Source: Planctomycetota bacterium
GTDB taxonomy: Bacteria > Planctomycetota > SBBH01 > JACQRN01
NCBI GenBank assembly: GCA_016206515.1
Contig: JACQRN010000155.1
Span: 1-14,279, forward strand
Direction: 5' to 3'
Length of the DNA stretch: 14,279 nucleotides
Shown piece after piece: positions 12,837 to 14,279 of the stretch. Numbering within the stretch: position 1 is the first letter of the stretch; each line of letters begins with the position of its first letter. The translations under genes were made by a program, and so were the position numbers. Below the pieces are notes generated by a model that saw only the letters and a program-made list of their open reading frames with translations, was not told the DNA's origin and searched no databases.

Positions 12837-14174
12837 CTACGGCTGCATCGGGTGCGCCTTGAAGAACTCCCAGATCGCGCGGATCCCCTGGGGGACCATC
12901 TCGTGGTGGTCGGGATCGGCCGTTCCGCCTGGCTCCATGATGAACTCGACCGCGTGGCCGGCGGCCTTCAGTGCCTCCTCCGCCTGGCGTCCCGAGGCGC
13001 ACGGGACCGAACGGTCCAGTTCCCCGTGGTACTGGATGAAGGGGCACCTGCGATCGGACGCGCCGTCCGTCGCCGCGCGGCCGCCGGCGAACATCCCGGC
13101 GGCGGCGAAGAGGTCCCCGCGCTCGACCCCCCACTCGAAGGTGTAGTAGGCGCCGCGCGAGTGCCCCGTGACGTAGATGCGGGCGAGGTCGATGTCGAAG
13201 CCGGCGAGGATCTCGTCGACCATCTTCATGACGAAGGCGTCGTCGTTCGCCTCCTGCCCGTCGTTCCAGTTCCGGTTCCCCCAGGGGGCGGCCAGGAGCG
13301 CCTCCCGCCCGGCGACCGGCTCCCAGTTGTGGAACATGTAGCCGGTGCTGGAGTTGGTCCCGTGCAGGAGGACGACGAGCGGCAGGGGGGCATCCCCCGT
13401 GACCCGCCCGCGGATCTCGTACCGCCGCGCGATCCCCCCCACGACGGTCGTGTGCTCCCCGGATGTCCCCCCGGATCCGCCGCTGGAGGCGCGCTCCGAC
13501 AGGCGGATCTCGATCTCCCGCGGAGCTCCTTCGCGCTCCACGCGCAACGCGATCGTCAGGTGCACGGGCAGGGACCCCGCCAGCGCGGCGACGAACCCGG
13601 CGGCGTCCGCGGCGTCACGTCCCTGGATGGCGAGGATCCTGTCCCCGGGTTTGACCTTTCCCGCGACGGGGGAGCGGGGGAGCACCCGCGCCACCTCAAG
13701 CCCCGTTCCCTCGAGGATCAGCCCGAGATCCAGCGGCCTGCGGATCCGCGAGCGGCACCGCGCGAAGGGGGGCGAGATCCCCTTGAGGAGGTCCACCGAC
13801 GCCTCGCGCGGGCGGCCGTTCACGGCCGTGATCGTCAGGGTGAAGTCCGATCGGGCGGGAGCCCGGCCGAGCGCCACGACGAGATCCTCCCAGGAGGCGA
13901 CCGGCGCGCCGTCGCACGCAGCGATCGATTCCCCCCTCCGGAGCCTTCCGTGCCGCGCGGGGGACCCCTCGGCGACTTCCGCGACCCGGAGCCCCTGGTC
14001 GAAATGGAGGCCGAGGTCGTCGGGGGCGCGCACATCCCCCCGCAGGAAGGGCCACGCGCGCGCGGACGGGGCGGCCGGCGCCCCACCCCGCGGCGGGTCG
14101 GCCCGCGCGGCGAGGAGGACGAGCGTCGCGCATGCGAGGGGGAGAAGCGCCTTCCGGACCGGCCGCACGGCCAC
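12837..14174 (-). CDS. Exported double-PDZ alpha/beta-hydrolase (esterase / PHB depolymerase-like)
   Basis: From the GTG at 14174 the product has 445 residues. A Sec signal peptide (RPVRK, a hydrophobic core, then ARA before DPP at about residue 25) indicates export. Two PDZ-like domains follow, at about 50-130 (EGSPARHGRLRRGESI) and 147-226 (SPVAGKVKPGDRILAIQGRD). The C-terminal 190 residues are an alpha/beta-hydrolase: oxyanion segment LLHGTNSS (H271), nucleophile elbow GHSRG (S339), acid D387 in YHGELDRSVP, and histidine 423 or 424 in DPDHHEMVP. This resembles LpqC/PHB-depolymerase-type esterases; the natural substrate cannot be told. The frame stays open to 14237, but that lies inside the tRNA gene. 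A TACACT hexamer 6 nt before the GTG supports the chosen start; a GTG at 14168 is an alternative. It converges on the giant gene with 27 bp between them. Confidence 0.87.
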   Translation of the reverse strand: MAVRPVRKALLPLACATLVLLAARADPPRGGAPAAPSARAWPFLRGDVRAPDDLGLHFDQGLRVAEVAEGSPARHGRLRRGESIAACDGAPVASWEDLVVALGRAPARSDFTLTITAVNGRPREASVDLLKGISPPFARCRSRIRRPLDLGLILEGTGLEVARVLPRSPVAGKVKPGDRILAIQGRDAADAAGFVAALAGSLPVHLTIALRVEREGAPREIEIRLSERASSGGSGGTSGEHTTVVGGIARRYEIRGRVTGDAPLPLVVLLHGTNSSTGYMFHNWEPVAGREALLAAPWGNRNWNDGQEANDDAFVMKMVDEILAGFDIDLARIYVTGHSRGAYYTFEWGVERGDLFAAAGMFAGGRAATDGASDRRCPFIQYHGELDRSVPCASGRQAEEALKAAGHAVEFIMEPGGTADPDHHEMVPQGIRAIWEFFKAHPMQP

Positions 14175-14180
14175 GCCGAT

Positions 14181-14210
14181 AGTGTATGGCCCCGCGATTT
14201 GCGGTTCCAA
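14181..14210 (-). promoter_or_regulatory. Putative promoter of the PDZ-esterase gene
   Basis: On the minus strand, TTGGAA (14205-14210) and TACACT (14181-14186) are separated by 18 bp, each matching four of six consensus bases. The -10 ends 6 nt before the GTG at 14174, so the transcript would be leaderless. The -35 begins 2 bases after the tRNA gene ends. Confidence 0.5.
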
Positions 14211-14212
14211 CA

Positions 14213-14279
14213 AGCGGGCGATGGGAATCGAACCCACGTACCCAGCTTGGAAGGCTGGGGCTCTACCATTGAGCTACGC
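14213..14279 (-). tRNA. tRNA-Gly (anticodon UCC), 5' end cut by window edge
   Basis: Read on the minus strand, the D-arm (GCTC, loop AATGGTA, GAGC), anticodon arm (CCAGC, loop CTTCCAA, GCTGG), T-arm (GTGGG, TTCGAAT, CCCAT) and 3' acceptor strand CGCCCGC are all present. The loop places TCC at positions 34-36, which decodes GGA (glycine). The first four acceptor bases lie beyond the window. The discriminator is T, and CCA is not encoded (TTG follows). Confidence 0.95.

Noticed and set aside
14175..14237. Extension of the PDZ-esterase start to 14237
   Set aside because: That start lies inside the tRNA-Gly gene; a signal peptide begins naturally at the GTG at 14174.

Overview
The window is about 14.3 kb of very GC-rich bacterial DNA, densely coded with short intergenic gaps. 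No phage, plasmid, transposon or CRISPR signal is visible. The content (ECF-type sigma factor plus FecR-type anti-sigma factor, a secreted protein with a LamG-like segment, a PDZ-esterase fusion, a heterodimeric ABC exporter, a RimK/RimB pair) suits an uncultured soil or sediment bacterium of a group such as Planctomycetota or Acidobacteriota. The phylum cannot be fixed from this sequence, and that suggestion is inference only.

Layout. 1-960 (-): WYL-domain transcriptional regulator, cut by the left edge, divergent from 1028-1732 (+) radC (JAMM-domain protein). 1781-2173 (+): lone GroES/Cpn10-like protein with an enlarged insertion. 2175-3544 (-): two-gene operon rimB-rimK (retropepsin-like protease and ATP-grasp glutamate ligase), the genes overlapping by ATGA. 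Divergent from it, 3620-7200 (+): two half-transporters that together look like one heterodimeric ABC exporter with one dead and one live ATP site. 7172-8080 (-): acyl delta-9-type desaturase, its 3' end overlapping that of the exporter. 8191-12809 (+): ECF-like sigma factor, membrane anti-sigma factor with zinc-finger and FecR domains, and a giant (about 1,030 residue) pseudopilin/GspK-like protein with a LamG-like C-terminal segment; the last gene carries an apparent one-base frameshift near 10180. 12837-14174 (-): exported double-PDZ alpha/beta-hydrolase (esterase/PHB-depolymerase-like). 14213-14279 (-): tRNA-Gly(UCC), cut by the right edge.

How the parts work together. The sigma/FecR/pseudopilin-like cluster reads as a self-regulated envelope module: a sigma factor held by a membrane anti-sigma factor, translationally coupled (ATGA) to a surface or secretion-related protein. 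RimK and RimB would add and trim glutamates on ribosomal protein S6. The two ABC half-genes are coupled through a GTGA overlap.

Two regulatory patterns stand out. First, six of eight genes that head a transcription unit have a TAnnnT hexamer 6-9 nt before the start codon and no well-placed Shine-Dalgarno, which points to leaderless mRNAs; the internal genes rimK and the pseudopilin-like gene do have Shine-Dalgarno sequences. Second, a perfect 10-bp inverted repeat sits exactly between the two divergent -10 elements of rimB and the exporter, and is a strong operator candidate.
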